Program-made: the position numbers and the translations under genes
Assembly (NCBI GenBank): GCA_963791885.1
Contig: CAWBUL010000004.1
Coordinates: forward strand, 558,001 to 622,000
Reading direction: 5' to 3'
DNA length: 64,000 nucleotides
From: CAVSUZ01 sp963791885
GTDB taxonomy: Bacteria > Pseudomonadota > Alphaproteobacteria > Acetobacterales > Acetobacteraceae
In this document: in pieces, positions 55,835 through 64,000 of the stretch
Layout: every line of letters begins with the position of its first letter
Position numbering within the stretch: position 1 is the first letter of the stretch
Notes under the pieces: model-generated
What the model was told of the DNA's origin: nothing
Databases searched by the model: none
Seen by the model: only the letters and a program-made list of their open reading frames with translations

Positions 55835-56734
55835 ATGACCAAGCAAATCCTGCACATGCTGACCCCGCTGCCGCATGTCAGCCCCTTCGATGCAAATATG
55901 GCGCTGGATGCCGGCTACGACGCGGTGCTGCCTTATACAGGCGTAAAGCCGACCGAGGTCGCCGGCCTGGTGCAGGACGCGATCTTTTCCCGCCCGCCGA
56001 AGAGCGCCTTGCGAACCGGTGTTTTCATCGGCGGCAGGGACGCGACCATGGCGCTGGACATGCTGGACAGTGCGCGCAAGGCGCTGGTGCCGCCATTCCT
56101 GATCTCACTCTTCGCCGACCCCGCGGGGTCATTCACCACCGCGGCTGCGATGGTGGCGCATGTCCAGCGTGCGTTGCGCCGGCAGGAATCCGGCCTGAGC
56201 GGCTGCCAGGTAGCGGTGTTCGGTGCCACCGGCATCGTCGGGTTTGCATCCGCCGTTATCGCCGCCGGTCAGGGCGCTGAGGTCACCATAGTGGGCTACG
56301 ATGGTCCCGCCCGGGTCGCGCGCGCGGCTGAGGAGATCCGGGGCAGATTCGATTTGCGGGTGACGGCCGCTGACGGCGGCACCGAGGAGCGGAAGGCTGC
56401 TATCCTGCGCGACTCCGAGGTCATTTTCAGTGCGGGACGCGCGGGACTGCGCATCGTCTCCGCTGGTCTTCTGGCGCAGGCTCCGAAATTGCGCGTCGCG
56501 GCCGATGTCAACGCCGTTCCGCCCACCGGCATCGAAGGCGTGGAGGGGACGGCAGATGCCACGCCTATTCCGGGAACGCAGGCCGTCGGCATCGGCGCGC
56601 TGACCATCGGCCGCACGAAATACCAGGTGCAGTTCGACCTGTTCCGCCGGATGATCGATGCGACGGAGCCGCAGGTTCTCGACTTTCGCGAGGCATTCGA
56701 ACTCGCGCAAACCCTCGTCCCGGACGAAAAATAG
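55835..56734 (+). CDS. mtdB: Methylene-H4MPT dehydrogenase
   Basis: MtdB (299 aa) oxidises methylene-H4MPT to methenyl-H4MPT with NAD(P). It begins MTKQILHMLTPLPHVSPFDA and has a Rossmann dinucleotide fold with CQVAVFGATGIVGFASAVIA, VTIVGYDGPARVARAAEEIR and SEVIFSAGRAGLRIVSAGLL, then RVAADVNAVPPTGIEGVEGT. The start lies one base after the beta-RFAP synthase stop. The overall sequence is MtdB rather than folate-type MtdA/FolD. Confidence 0.93.
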   Translation: MTKQILHMLTPLPHVSPFDANMALDAGYDAVLPYTGVKPTEVAGLVQDAIFSRPPKSALRTGVFIGGRDATMALDMLDSARKALVPPFLISLFADPAGSFTTAAAMVAHVQRALRRQESGLSGCQVAVFGATGIVGFASAVIAAGQGAEVTIVGYDGPARVARAAEEIRGRFDLRVTAADGGTEERKAAILRDSEVIFSAGRAGLRIVSAGLLAQAPKLRVAADVNAVPPTGIEGVEGTADATPIPGTQAVGIGALTIGRTKYQVQFDLFRRMIDATEPQVLDFREAFELAQTLVPDEK

Positions 56735-56741
56735 GCGCGAC

Positions 56742-57830
56742 GTGCGGGAGCATGTGCTGATCGCCGCCATATCGGGACGCGCGCTGGCCCAGGCGGCGCG
56801 TCTCGATGGATTTGCGCCGCTCGTCGCCGACCTGTTCGCGGATGACGATACCCGCTTGGTGGCCGCGGCGGTCGAGCGCCTGCGCGGACCCGGGCTGCGC
56901 GAACGGCCTTTGCGGCGCGCGCTATCCCGCCTAACCACGGGACGCTCCCCGATCGGGCTTGTCATCGGATCCGGGTTCGAACGCCACCCCGAGATCTTGA
57001 TGCGGCTTCCCATGCCGGTGTTCGGCAATGCGTCTGACACGGTGCGCAGTGTGAAGGACCCGACGTCATTTGGCGGTTTGTGCGACCGGCTTGGTATTCC
57101 ACACCCCGCAATCCGGCTGGATCATGCGCCCGGGCGCGGCTGGCTGAGCAAGCGATCCGGCGGCGCGGGCGGCAGCCATGTCCGGCCTGCGACGCCCGGC
57201 CGTAGAGTGGCGCGCGGCCGCTACGCCCAACAGCGCGTGCCCGGCGAGTCCGTCTCTGCGCTGTTCCTTGCGAATGGAACAACCTGCCGCATCCTCGGCT
57301 TTTCCGAACAATGGCCGGCACCCCAACCGCGACACCCGTTCCGCTATGGCGGTGCAGCCGCTCCTGCCTGTCTCGCGCCCGGCATGGAAAAAGCACTGTC
57401 CCGTGCCGTGCACGCGCTCTCGGAAGCCACGGGGCTGCGCGGCCTCTGCAGCGCGGATTTTCTGGTCGGAGCGGACGGCTTTCACCTGCTGGAGATCAAT
57501 CCCCGGCCCGGCGCAACGCTCGACCTGTTTGCTCAGCCCGGCCTGTTCACTGCGCACTTATCCGGCTGCCGAGGCGAAGCGATTCCCACGCTCCCCGTGT
57601 TGCCCGGCGTCAGAGCCAGCGCCGTCGCCTATGCCCGCTGCCCGATCTCGCTGCCGACGGGCTTCGACTGGCCGGGCTGGGCAGCGGATCGCCAGCCGGC
57701 CGGCGTGCCGGTTCCAACCCACGCCCCCTTCTGCACCGTGCATGCTGACGCGCCCCGGACCGATGCGGCCCGTGCGCTGGCCGGGGAACGCATCGAACTC
57801 ATTCTTCGTCTGGCGGAGGCGGCGCAATGA
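56742..57830 (+). CDS. ATP-grasp protein, H4MPT-locus Orf5
   Basis: A 362-aa ATP-grasp enzyme found beside mtdB and mch in H4MPT loci. GTG at 56742 begins VREHVLIAAISGRALAQAAR. ATP-grasp signs are LSKRSGGAGGSHVRPATPGR, YAQQRVPGESVSALFLANGT, TGLRGLCSADFLVGADGFHL and LEINPRPGATLDLFAQPGLF. It presumably ligates an amino acid during cofactor assembly; the step is not shown by the sequence. It overlaps mch by four bases. Confidence 0.85.
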   Translation: MREHVLIAAISGRALAQAARLDGFAPLVADLFADDDTRLVAAAVERLRGPGLRERPLRRALSRLTTGRSPIGLVIGSGFERHPEILMRLPMPVFGNASDTVRSVKDPTSFGGLCDRLGIPHPAIRLDHAPGRGWLSKRSGGAGGSHVRPATPGRRVARGRYAQQRVPGESVSALFLANGTTCRILGFSEQWPAPQPRHPFRYGGAAAPACLAPGMEKALSRAVHALSEATGLRGLCSADFLVGADGFHLLEINPRPGATLDLFAQPGLFTAHLSGCRGEAIPTLPVLPGVRASAVAYARCPISLPTGFDWPGWAADRQPAGVPVPTHAPFCTVHADAPRTDAARALAGERIELILRLAEAAQ

Positions 57831-58771
57831 TCAGCGTAAACCGAGGCGCCTGGCCGCTATTCGAGGCCATGTTGCGCGATGCCGATGCGTTGCGCCTCGG
57901 TGTGTCCGATGGTCCGAACGGTGAACGCCTGGTGGATGCCGGCGCCGCCCATGCCGGCGGGATTGCCGCCGGGTTGCGCGTGGCGGAAATCTGCATGGGC
58001 GGGCTCGGCCGTGCGCATTTGGTTTCCGACGCGACCATACCGCGTTGGCCGCTGACCATCACGGCGCAATCGTCGCAGCCGGTGATCGCCTGCCTCGCCA
58101 GCCAGCTCGCCGGATGGAGCCTGAAGCAAGACCACTTCTTTGCTCTGGGCTCCGGGCCCGCACGGGCGCTGGCCCGCAAGGAGGCATTGTTTTCCGACCT
58201 GTCCTACGCCGACCAGGCCGACAGCGCCCTACTGGTGCTGGAAAGCGCCAAGCCGCCTCCTCCGCCGCTGCTGACACAGATCGCTGCTGACTGCGGCGTA
58301 CCGCCGAACCGGCTCGGCATCGTGTTTGCCCCCACGCAGAGCCTCGCCGGCAGCGTGCAAGTCGTAGCACGCGTGCTGGAAGTCGCGCTGCACAAGGCGC
58401 ATGCACTCCATTTTCCCCTGGACCGCATCCTGGATGGGCTCGGAGCCGCGCCGCTATCGCCGCCGCATCCGGATTTCGTCACCGCGATGGGACGCACCAA
58501 CGATGCGATCATTTTTGGCGGCCGTGTGCATCTGTTTGTCTCCGGTGCCGCCACCGACGCCGCGGACCTGGCACGCGCACTCCCGGCGGGTGCCTCGCGC
58601 GATTACGGAAAACCGTTCGCGGAGATTTTTCGTGCTGCCAAGGGCGATTTCTACGCCATCGACCCGATGCTGTTCTCTCCCGCGGTCGTTACAATCACCG
58701 CTATCGAAACGGGCGAAACCTTCCACGCCGGCCGGCTTGCTCCCGACTTGCTCGATCGCAGCTTCGCGTGA
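57827..58771 (+). CDS. mch: Methenyl-H4MPT cyclohydrolase
   Basis: Mch (314 aa) hydrolyses methenyl-H4MPT to formyl-H4MPT. The sequence MISVNRGAWPLFEAMLRDAD is followed by DAGAAHAGGIAAGLRVAEIC, DHFFALGSGPARALARKEAL, LIVFAPTQSLAGSVQVVARV-type text and FVTAMGRTNDAIIFGGRVHL, and ends FHAGRLAPDLLDRSFA. The order and content match methenyl-H4MPT cyclohydrolases. ATGA overlaps at both ends imply coupling with orf5 and orf7. Confidence 0.94.
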   Translation: MISVNRGAWPLFEAMLRDADALRLGVSDGPNGERLVDAGAAHAGGIAAGLRVAEICMGGLGRAHLVSDATIPRWPLTITAQSSQPVIACLASQLAGWSLKQDHFFALGSGPARALARKEALFSDLSYADQADSALLVLESAKPPPPPLLTQIAADCGVPPNRLGIVFAPTQSLAGSVQVVARVLEVALHKAHALHFPLDRILDGLGAAPLSPPHPDFVTAMGRTNDAIIFGGRVHLFVSGAATDAADLARALPAGASRDYGKPFAEIFRAAKGDFYAIDPMLFSPAVVTITAIETGETFHAGRLAPDLLDRSFA

Positions 58772-59637
58772 TCCGGCTGGCCCTGATCGTCAATTCACCC
58801 GACTGGCAATCCGCCGCGCTGCTCGATGCCTGCCGCGAACACGGAGCCGACCCGGTGCCGATGCGTCTGGCCGACTGCGTTTTCGACACCGCCGCTCCGT
58901 TCGGTCTGCGACTGCCGGGATTCGAGGGCCTGCCGGACGCCGTTCTGGTGCGCACCGTCGGCGGCGGTACGTTCGAGGAGGTCACCCGCCGCCTGGGCGT
59001 CCTGCACGCACTCTCGGCACTGAACGTGCCGGTGTGGAATAACGCGACCGCCATTGAGCGCTGCGTGGACAAGAGCATGACCGCCTTCCTGCTTGCCCGG
59101 GCTGGTGTTCCGACGCCAGCCAGCATGACGCTGGAGGGGATCGAAGCGGCGCAACGCGCCGTGCAAACCAGTCCTGGACCACTGGTGCTGAAGCCGCTGT
59201 TCGGGTCGCAGGGGAGGGGGCTTTGCCTTGTGCAGGGAGTAGACGATCTCCCCCCGCCGGAAGAGGTCGCGGGCATCTACCACGTGCAGCGTTTCGCCGC
59301 TGCGCCCGAGGGTGGTCTCTTCCGTGACTACAGACTGCTGGTTTGCGCCGGCATCGTGATCGCCAGCATGACGCGGCGCTCGGAACACTGGATCACCAAT
59401 GTCGGCCGCGGCGGCACGCCAGAACCGTTCACTCCCGATGCGCAAATGTCCGCATTCGCCTTGCGTGCGGCCCAAGCAGTGGGGGCGGTCTATGCCGGCG
59501 TGGACCTGCTGCGCAACTCCTCCGGCATGATCCAGGTGATCGAAGTGAACAGCATGCCGGGCTGGCGCGGCTTGCAGTCGGTTACGACAACGCCGATCGC
59601 ACGCTGCCTGATCGGCGCGCTGCTCGAACGGCGATGA
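58768..59637 (+). CDS. RimK-like ATP-grasp protein, H4MPT-locus Orf7
   Basis: A 289-aa ATP-grasp ligase of the RimK type. It starts at GTG 58768 (VIRLALIVNSPDWQSAALLD) and shows RCVDKSMTAFLLARAGVPTP, GPLVLKPLFGSQGRGLCLVQ, VAGIYHVQRFAAAPEGGLFR and GMIQVIEVNSMPGWRGLQSV (the N-x-N/E metal motif). RimK-type ligases add glutamate. In H4MPT clusters this Orf7 is needed for cofactor function, but its exact reaction cannot be read. It overlaps orf9 by four bases. Confidence 0.87.
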   Translation: MIRLALIVNSPDWQSAALLDACREHGADPVPMRLADCVFDTAAPFGLRLPGFEGLPDAVLVRTVGGGTFEEVTRRLGVLHALSALNVPVWNNATAIERCVDKSMTAFLLARAGVPTPASMTLEGIEAAQRAVQTSPGPLVLKPLFGSQGRGLCLVQGVDDLPPPEEVAGIYHVQRFAAAPEGGLFRDYRLLVCAGIVIASMTRRSEHWITNVGRGGTPEPFTPDAQMSAFALRAAQAVGAVYAGVDLLRNSSGMIQVIEVNSMPGWRGLQSVTTTPIARCLIGALLERR

Positions 59638-60479
59638 ATCTGCAAGGGACGTTCATCGCTGCGTGCGAGCAGGAGATACGCGCGCTGAAGCCGGGGAATG
59701 TGCACGTGCACGCGGACGGGCACCGGATGACGGTGGAGGATTTCCGGCGCAGCGCGCACGCGGCTGCTGCGCCATTGTGCGAACCTGGGATGCCGCTGGG
59801 CACGCGCGTCCTCGGCGCGGTCAGGGCTACGCACGCGGCGGTGGGCCAGAACACGAATCTTGGCATTATTCTGCTCGTGGCACCGCTCATCATGGCGGCC
59901 GACGCCGGTGATTGCTCAGGCGCGGGCATGGGCGCGGTGCTGGACGCTGCCACCACGCGCGATACAGCCGACGTGTTCGCCGCCATCATGCTCGCCTCTC
60001 CCGCCGGGCTGGGCGAGGCACCGGACCATGACGTTCGGGGACCCGCCACGGCGCCGCTGCGGCTCGTGATGCAGCGGGCCGCCGAGCGGGACCGGATCGC
60101 CGCCCAATATGCCAGCGGCTTCGACGCGGTGTTCCAACTCGGCCTGCCGGCCTATCGCAGTGCACGTGCCCGCTGGGGCGATCCGCGCTGGGCGACCAGC
60201 GCTGCTTACCTCCGCTTTCTCGCAACAGGGCCGGACAGCCACATCCTCCGTAAGTTCGGACCGGACGTGGCTAACCGGGTCCAGACTGAGGCCATTGCGG
60301 CCGAGAGCGCCCTCTTGGCGGCTGGCCATCCGGCCGGGCAGACGGCGCCCTTGCTTGCCTGGGACGCTGATCTGAAGCGCCGCGGGATTAATCCTGGCAC
60401 CTCCGCCGATCTGACCGTGGCAACCATCCTGGCCGACCTTTGCGGAGCGAACTTGCCCCGGCCCGGCTCCGATGATTGA
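59634..60479 (+). CDS. CitG/MdcB-like protein, H4MPT-locus Orf9
   Basis: A 281-aa protein of the triphosphoribosyl-dephospho-CoA synthase (CitG/MdcB) superfamily: MNLQGTFIAACEQEIRALKP, ALKPGNVHVHADGHRMTVED, GQNTNLGIILLVAPLIMAAD, GEAPDHDVRGPATAPLRLVM, SHILRKFGPDVANRVQ and GINPGTSADLTVATILADLC. The family transfers phosphoribosyl groups. Association with H4MPT loci suggests a role in cofactor side-chain assembly, which is inference. The ATG at 59634 overlaps the orf7 stop. Confidence 0.87.
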   Translation: MNLQGTFIAACEQEIRALKPGNVHVHADGHRMTVEDFRRSAHAAAAPLCEPGMPLGTRVLGAVRATHAAVGQNTNLGIILLVAPLIMAADAGDCSGAGMGAVLDAATTRDTADVFAAIMLASPAGLGEAPDHDVRGPATAPLRLVMQRAAERDRIAAQYASGFDAVFQLGLPAYRSARARWGDPRWATSAAYLRFLATGPDSHILRKFGPDVANRVQTEAIAAESALLAAGHPAGQTAPLLAWDADLKRRGINPGTSADLTVATILADLCGANLPRPGSDD

Positions 60480-60555
60480 TTAGGCCGCCCAGCCGCGGCA
60501 CGCGGCAACGGAAGCGTCCCGGCAACATCCGCAATCATGAGAGGGAGCGACAGCA

Positions 60556-61065
60556 ATGGCGACCATCAACAAGGTCTGCGTCGGCGAGTCACTGATCGGT
60601 GACGGCAATGAAGTGGCCCATATCGACCTGATCATGGGGCCGCGCGGCAGTGCTGCCGAGTCCGCGTTTTGCAACGCCCTCGTCAACAACAAGGACGGCT
60701 TCACCTCTCTGCTCGCCGTCGTCGCCCCCAACCTGCTCACCAAGCCCAACACCGTGATGTTCAACAAAGTGACCATCAAGGGCGCCAAGCAGGCGGTGCA
60801 GATGTTCGGCCCCGCGCAGCATGCCGTCGCCAAGGCGGTTGCCGACAGCGTCGCCGAAGGCGTGATTCCGGCCAACGAGGCCGATGACCTGTTCATCTGC
60901 GTCGGCGTGTTCATTCACTGGGAGGCGGCCGACGACAAGAAGATCCAAGACTTCAACTACCGCGCCACGAAGGAGGCGATTTCCCGTGCGGTGAAGGGCG
61001 AGCCCCGCGCCGCCGACGTCGTCAGTCAGCGCAACACCGCCAAGCATCCTTTCGCCGCCAACTGA
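60556..61065 (+). CDS. fae: Formaldehyde-activating enzyme
   Basis: Fae (169 aa) speeds the condensation of formaldehyde with H4MPT. Signature segments are NKVCVGESLIGDGNEVAHID, GPRGSAAESAFCNALVNNKD, KPNTVMFNKVTIKGAKQAVQ, MFGPAQHAVAKAVADSVAEG and FICVGVFIHWEAADDKKIQD; the His in the N-terminal VAHID block is the expected catalytic residue. It is 76 bases downstream of orf9 with a GAGAGGGAGC ribosome-binding site and may have its own promoter. A strong terminator follows. Confidence 0.96.
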   Translation: MATINKVCVGESLIGDGNEVAHIDLIMGPRGSAAESAFCNALVNNKDGFTSLLAVVAPNLLTKPNTVMFNKVTIKGAKQAVQMFGPAQHAVAKAVADSVAEGVIPANEADDLFICVGVFIHWEAADDKKIQDFNYRATKEAISRAVKGEPRAADVVSQRNTAKHPFAAN

Positions 61066-61072
61066 ACGGCAA

Positions 61073-61100
61073 AAATGGGGGACCGTATGGTCCCCCATTT
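61073..61100. terminator. Bidirectional terminator between fae and flgD
   Basis: AAATGGGGGACC (61073-61084) and GGTCCCCCATTT (61089-61100) form a perfect 12-bp stem with a GTAT loop, bounded by A and T tracts. It ends fae on the plus strand and flgD on the minus strand, touching the flgD stop codon. Confidence 0.9.
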
Positions 61101-61263
61101 CAATTCATCGACGTGATGTCGGTGAATGGCACCGCCAGCGTGCCAAACTGCAAGTTCACCCCGCTTGTTCCGGACGTTACCCCCGTGATGGTGCCGCTGA
61201 CGGTGAATGGCACCGCCGCCGTACCGCTGTTTGTCCCGATCGCGGTGACCGACACGTTGTAGG

Positions 61264-62283
61264 TGTTTGGTCCCGGAGAGTCGTGACGCTAACCTGACCC
61301 GAGAGGGAGAGGAGGCGCTATGGCAGGCAGTCTTCACGGCTCAGCCCGAACGACGCCGCGAGTTCGAGCCGAGCTCCAAGCGTCGAAAGAGACGAGCGGC
61401 GCCTTGGCCAAGCACTATGGTCTGAGCCGCAACACGGTTGCCAAGTGGCGGGCCCGGGCTACCACCGATGACGCTCCGATGGGGCCGCGCGCCCCTCACA
61501 GCACTGTCCTGACCGCGGTCGAGGAAGCCATGATCGTGGAGTTCCGACGGCGCACCCTGCTGGCGCTCGACGACGTGCTCGGATGCCTACGTGACAGCAT
61601 CCCCAAGCTCACCCGATCCAGCCTGCATCGCTGCCTGGAGCGCCATGGCATCTCCCGGCTGCCCGAGAACCCAGATCACGCATCCAAGCGGGGCAAGTTC
61701 GCCGAGGCGGCCATTGGCTACGTCCACATCGACATCTGCGAGCTGCGCTTGGCCGAGGGCAAGCTCAACATGTTCCTCGCCATCGACCGGGTCTCGAAGT
61801 TCACCTACGTCGAGTTCCGCGACGCCGCCGGCAAGATGAACGGCGCCGATTTCCTGCGCGGCGCGGTCAACGCATTCCCGTATGCAATCCACACCGTGCT
61901 GACCGACAACGGCATGGCGTTCGCCGATCTGCCAAAGAACCGCAACGGGCCGACCAGGCGATATCTCGGCCCCCACATTTTCGATCGCGTCTGCAATGAG
62001 AACGGCATCAAGCACAAGCTCACCAAGCCGTATCACCCTTGGACGAACGGTCAGGCAGAACGCATGAACCGAACCGTCAAAGAGGCGACCATTAAGGCGT
62101 TCCATTATTCCGATCTGGAAAGCCTCAAAGCCCACGTCCTCACCTTCGTGTCGGCCTATAACTTTGCCAAGCATCTCAAGGCGCTCAGGTGGAAGACCCC
62201 GTTCGAAGCCGTCTGCCACGCCTGGACGACAACACCAGAAATCTTCAAACTCAACCCGCGTCACCTCATCCCGGGACCAAACA
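61264..62283 (+). mobile_element. IS481-family element, copy B (1020 bp), fresh insertion
   Basis: Ends are TGTTTGGTCCCGG (61264) and CCGGGACCAAACA (ending 62283), a perfect 13-bp inverted repeat. TGTAGG is directly repeated at 61258-61263 and 62284-62289. The length matches copy A. The insertion is in flgD. A clean duplication and matching ends suggest recent transposition. Confidence 0.96.
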
Positions 62284-62288
62284 TGTAG
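61320..62288 (+). CDS. IS481-family DDE transposase
   Basis: A 322-aa transposase: MAGSLHGSARTTPRVRAELQ with an HTH (LAKHYGLSRNTVAKWRARAT), then the rve core with YVHIDICELRLAEGKLNMFL (first D), VLTDNGMAFADLPKNRNGPT (second D) and YHPWTNGQAERMNRTVKEAT (Glu), ending HLIPGPNM. The TAG stop lies in the target duplication, outside the element, so the protein end depends on the insertion site. It is distinct in sequence from copy A (shared core, different N-terminus). Confidence 0.93.
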   Translation: MAGSLHGSARTTPRVRAELQASKETSGALAKHYGLSRNTVAKWRARATTDDAPMGPRAPHSTVLTAVEEAMIVEFRRRTLLALDDVLGCLRDSIPKLTRSSLHRCLERHGISRLPENPDHASKRGKFAEAAIGYVHIDICELRLAEGKLNMFLAIDRVSKFTYVEFRDAAGKMNGADFLRGAVNAFPYAIHTVLTDNGMAFADLPKNRNGPTRRYLGPHIFDRVCNENGIKHKLTKPYHPWTNGQAERMNRTVKEATIKAFHYSDLESLKAHVLTFVSAYNFAKHLKALRWKTPFEAVCHAWTTTPEIFKLNPRHLIPGPNM

Positions 62289-62828
62289 GCTCCGTCCGGC
62301 ATCTGCGTCCCGCTGCTCGACTGGCCGTTCCACGTCCAGGTGTTCTGCCCCGCCGTTGCGCTGACGATCGCGCTGTTCACCGTCTGGCTGGCGGAGTTGG
62401 TGATATTGATCAGCACATTCTCCGCCGCCGGTGCGGTGAAGGTCAGGCTGCCGCTGCCATCCTGCAGCGGCATTGACGTTGAATCCACATTCACGGTTTT
62501 CCCGGCCAGGGCTGATCCCTGGATGATCTCGCTCGCCTGGTTGAGCGAAATGAGCTGATTGAGGCTCGTATTGGTGTTGATCTGCTGCTCGACGCCGGAA
62601 AACTCGACCAGTTCCTGCGTGAATTCATTCGTGTCCAGCGGGCTTGTCGGATCCTGATTCTGCAACTGCGTCATCAGCATTTGTAGGAAGTCCTGGAAAT
62701 TGCCGGAGAGCTGATCGATCGCATTCTGTCCCGAGGCCGAGTCACTCGACGACGTGGAGGAGGAGGACGTGGCATTCGCCTGCTGCTGGGCGGCGACGGA
62801 TGCAATGCTGCTCATGTTTCAATCTCTT

Positions 62829-63998
62829 TCATGCCGTGATGTCGAGGGCTGACTGAACCCAGCGTGGCGCATAAGCCGGTTCGTTCCCCGTTGCGTCTGC
62901 ATCAGATGCATCCGGTTCCGGGCGTGAAGCGGAAGCCGCACGCCTATCGGCATTCGAGCCATTGGATCCCCGCCGTTGTCGCTGAGCGTCAGGACCAATT
63001 GTCGCTGCGCGGGGACACCAGCCTGGTCCAGCGCCTGCTGCAATTTCGGTTGATCCTGCGAGAGCAGATCGAGCGTATGGGCATGCTCGACCTTGATCTC
63101 GACCCGTGCGGGTGCATCCGTCGGCCGATCGATGCGAACCTCCAGCTTCCCGAGTTCGGGCGGCGTGAGGTGGATTGTCAGGTGCTGCGGATTGGTGAGG
63201 TGCGCAGTAACCGCAATCGCGGGGATGGCTGCGGTGGGAGCCTGGGCGGCTGCCTGCGTCGCCGGCGCTGTTGTGGGGAAGGGGGCTGAGATCCGGCCCG
63301 CCGCCTCGGTTTTCGCCACCGGCTCGGGCGCGTGGGCCACCAGCGCGGTGGGCAGGGGTTGCGCGGTGGTGGTCACGGGCGCTGCAGGTAAAGCCGCCAC
63401 TGACGCATCCGACTGCCGCGCCGTTGCAGACTGTGCCGGTTGTTCGGACTTGGCAGCACCCGGGCTCGCTTGCGGCTCGTCGGCATGCGGTGTCGCCGTC
63501 CGATGCGTGGCCGGCCCGTACCTGTACCGCCCCGATATCTTCAGGCGCAGCACGGGTCGAGGTTGTCGACGCAGCCCATGACGGCCGGGCTTCGGCGATG
63601 GGCGTTGCCGCGATCGGTGACAACTCCGGCTGAGTCGCAGTGGTTACCGAGGGTTGGTCGGTCTGTGGCTTTTTCCCGTTCGCCTTAAGCTCATGCTTGG
63701 CGCGCGTGGACGGTTTGACCTGCGTCCGATCGGGTGGGTTCGGCTTCGGCGCCGTCGTGATTTGAGGTGACGGTGCGTCCGGCTTGAGTAAAGACGCCAA
63801 GCGGTTTGATGGCGTGCGGGCTGGAGCAGAAGCGTTCGTTTGGCCTGGGCTGGCCTCGGTAGAATCAGGCGCATCGGTCGGCGTCTCGGTATCGAGCAGG
63901 CGCGCGAATGCATCCGAGCGCGCCCGGCTGGCTACGGCCGTTCCGGGCAGGCTGGTCGCCACTATTAAGGCTTGCGGCACTCCTGGCATGCCGAACAC
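62829..63998 (-). pseudogene. fliK: Flagellar hook-length control protein, frame breaks
   Basis: FliK sets hook length. One frame begins MFGMPGVPQALIVATSLPGT with a Pro/Ala/Thr-rich N-terminal part and also supplies the normal ending RWVQSALDITA. The conserved C-terminal core, LTIHLTPPELGKLEVRIDRP and VPAQRQLVLTLSDNGGD, lies in another frame, entered at about 63510-63535 and left again before about 62880. Two opposite single-base changes would explain this. The start may lie beyond the window. It is upstream of flgD by 13 bases. Damage here and in flgD both point to lost flagellar assembly, unless the fliK changes are sequencing errors. Confidence 0.72.
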
Positions 63999-64000
63999 AC

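Larger units (their letters stand above)
61100..62815 (-). pseudogene. flgD: Flagellar hook-capping protein gene, split by IS481
   Basis: FlgD caps the growing hook during flagellar assembly. The minus-strand gene starts at 62815 (MSSIASVAAQQQANATSSSS) and has the FlgD N-terminal domain (NFQDFLQMLMTQLQNQDPTS, FTQELVEFSGVEQQINTNTS) and hook-domain strands (ALAGKTVNVDSTSMPLQDGS) up to QMPDGAY at the right end of IS481. The frame resumes on the other side as NVSVTAIGTNSGTAAVPFTV and ends FTDITSMN at TGA 61100-61102. Removing the element plus one TGTAGG gives an uninterrupted ~235-aa protein. As it stands it is truncated. Confidence 0.92.

Overview
This window is high-GC DNA that reads like an alphaproteobacterium, probably Rhodospirillales/Acetobacteraceae-like. 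The clues are a tetrahydromethanopterin (H4MPT) C1 gene cluster next to flagellar genes and alphaproteobacterial-type IS elements; the species cannot be named from sequence alone. Chromosomal backbone is seen at the left edge (serA 3' end, 2-535) and again from the tRNA-Gly gene to the right edge (47808-64000). About 47 kb of accessory DNA lies between.

Region 1 (536-35205) is an eroded accessory/defence region. Its left part is an IS-rich scar: an IS110 fragment, an IS481 copy without a target duplication, a broken helicase-like gene between two IS481 ends, IS3 scraps, a DUF6065 gene split by IS1182, a complete IS3, and an acyl-adenylating enzyme fragment abutting an Ig-like/VCBS-type adhesin fragment. 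A small phage-like group follows (MT-A70 methyltransferase and hypotheticals), then a Cache-domain protein. From 14.8 kb come defence and DNA-repair genes, most of them damaged: two DNA methyltransferases, a zinc-hook AAA ATPase split by IS630 that itself carries IS66, rmuC, a J-domain protein with two nonsense codons, an Mrr-type fragment, an AbiE toxin-antitoxin pair, SRAP/YedK with a stop, an intact GmrSD-like DUF262/DUF1524 protein, umuDC, and an ardC remnant.

Region 2 (35206-47857) is a compact integrative element. It is bounded by 50-bp direct repeats of the 3' end of tRNA-Gly(GCC). It carries a tyrosine integrase with paired arm-type repeats at both ends, a HigBA/RelE-type toxin-antitoxin pair and a four-gene ATGA-coupled operon that I read as DpdF-DpdG-DpdH plus a small DpdI-position protein. 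No DpdA/B/C DNA-modification genes are present. IS21 is inserted in the tail of the last gene. A similar arm-type repeat at the same distance from the left att core suggests that region 1 was an earlier island in the same tRNA site.

Region 3 (47808-61065) is intact backbone: tRNA-Gly, a CnoX-like thioredoxin, a Lon-substrate-domain protein, a Trm112-like protein, a DUF971 protein, and a nearly complete H4MPT-linked formaldehyde oxidation locus. One arm (minus strand) is pterin-carbinolamine dehydratase-fhcB-fhcA-fhcD-fhcC. The other arm (plus strand) is beta-RFAP synthase-mtdB-orf5-mch-orf7-orf9, then fae. Fae condenses formaldehyde with H4MPT, MtdB oxidises methylene-H4MPT, Mch hydrolyses methenyl-H4MPT, and Fhc transfers and releases formate; the other genes make or support the cofactors.

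Region 4 (61100-64000) holds flgD, split by a fresh IS481 insertion with a 6-bp duplication, and fliK with frame changes, which suggests loss of flagellar function in this strain. Many single-base frame breaks occur in the window, often at short G/C runs. They could be genuine decay or base-calling errors, and this is flagged for each gene.
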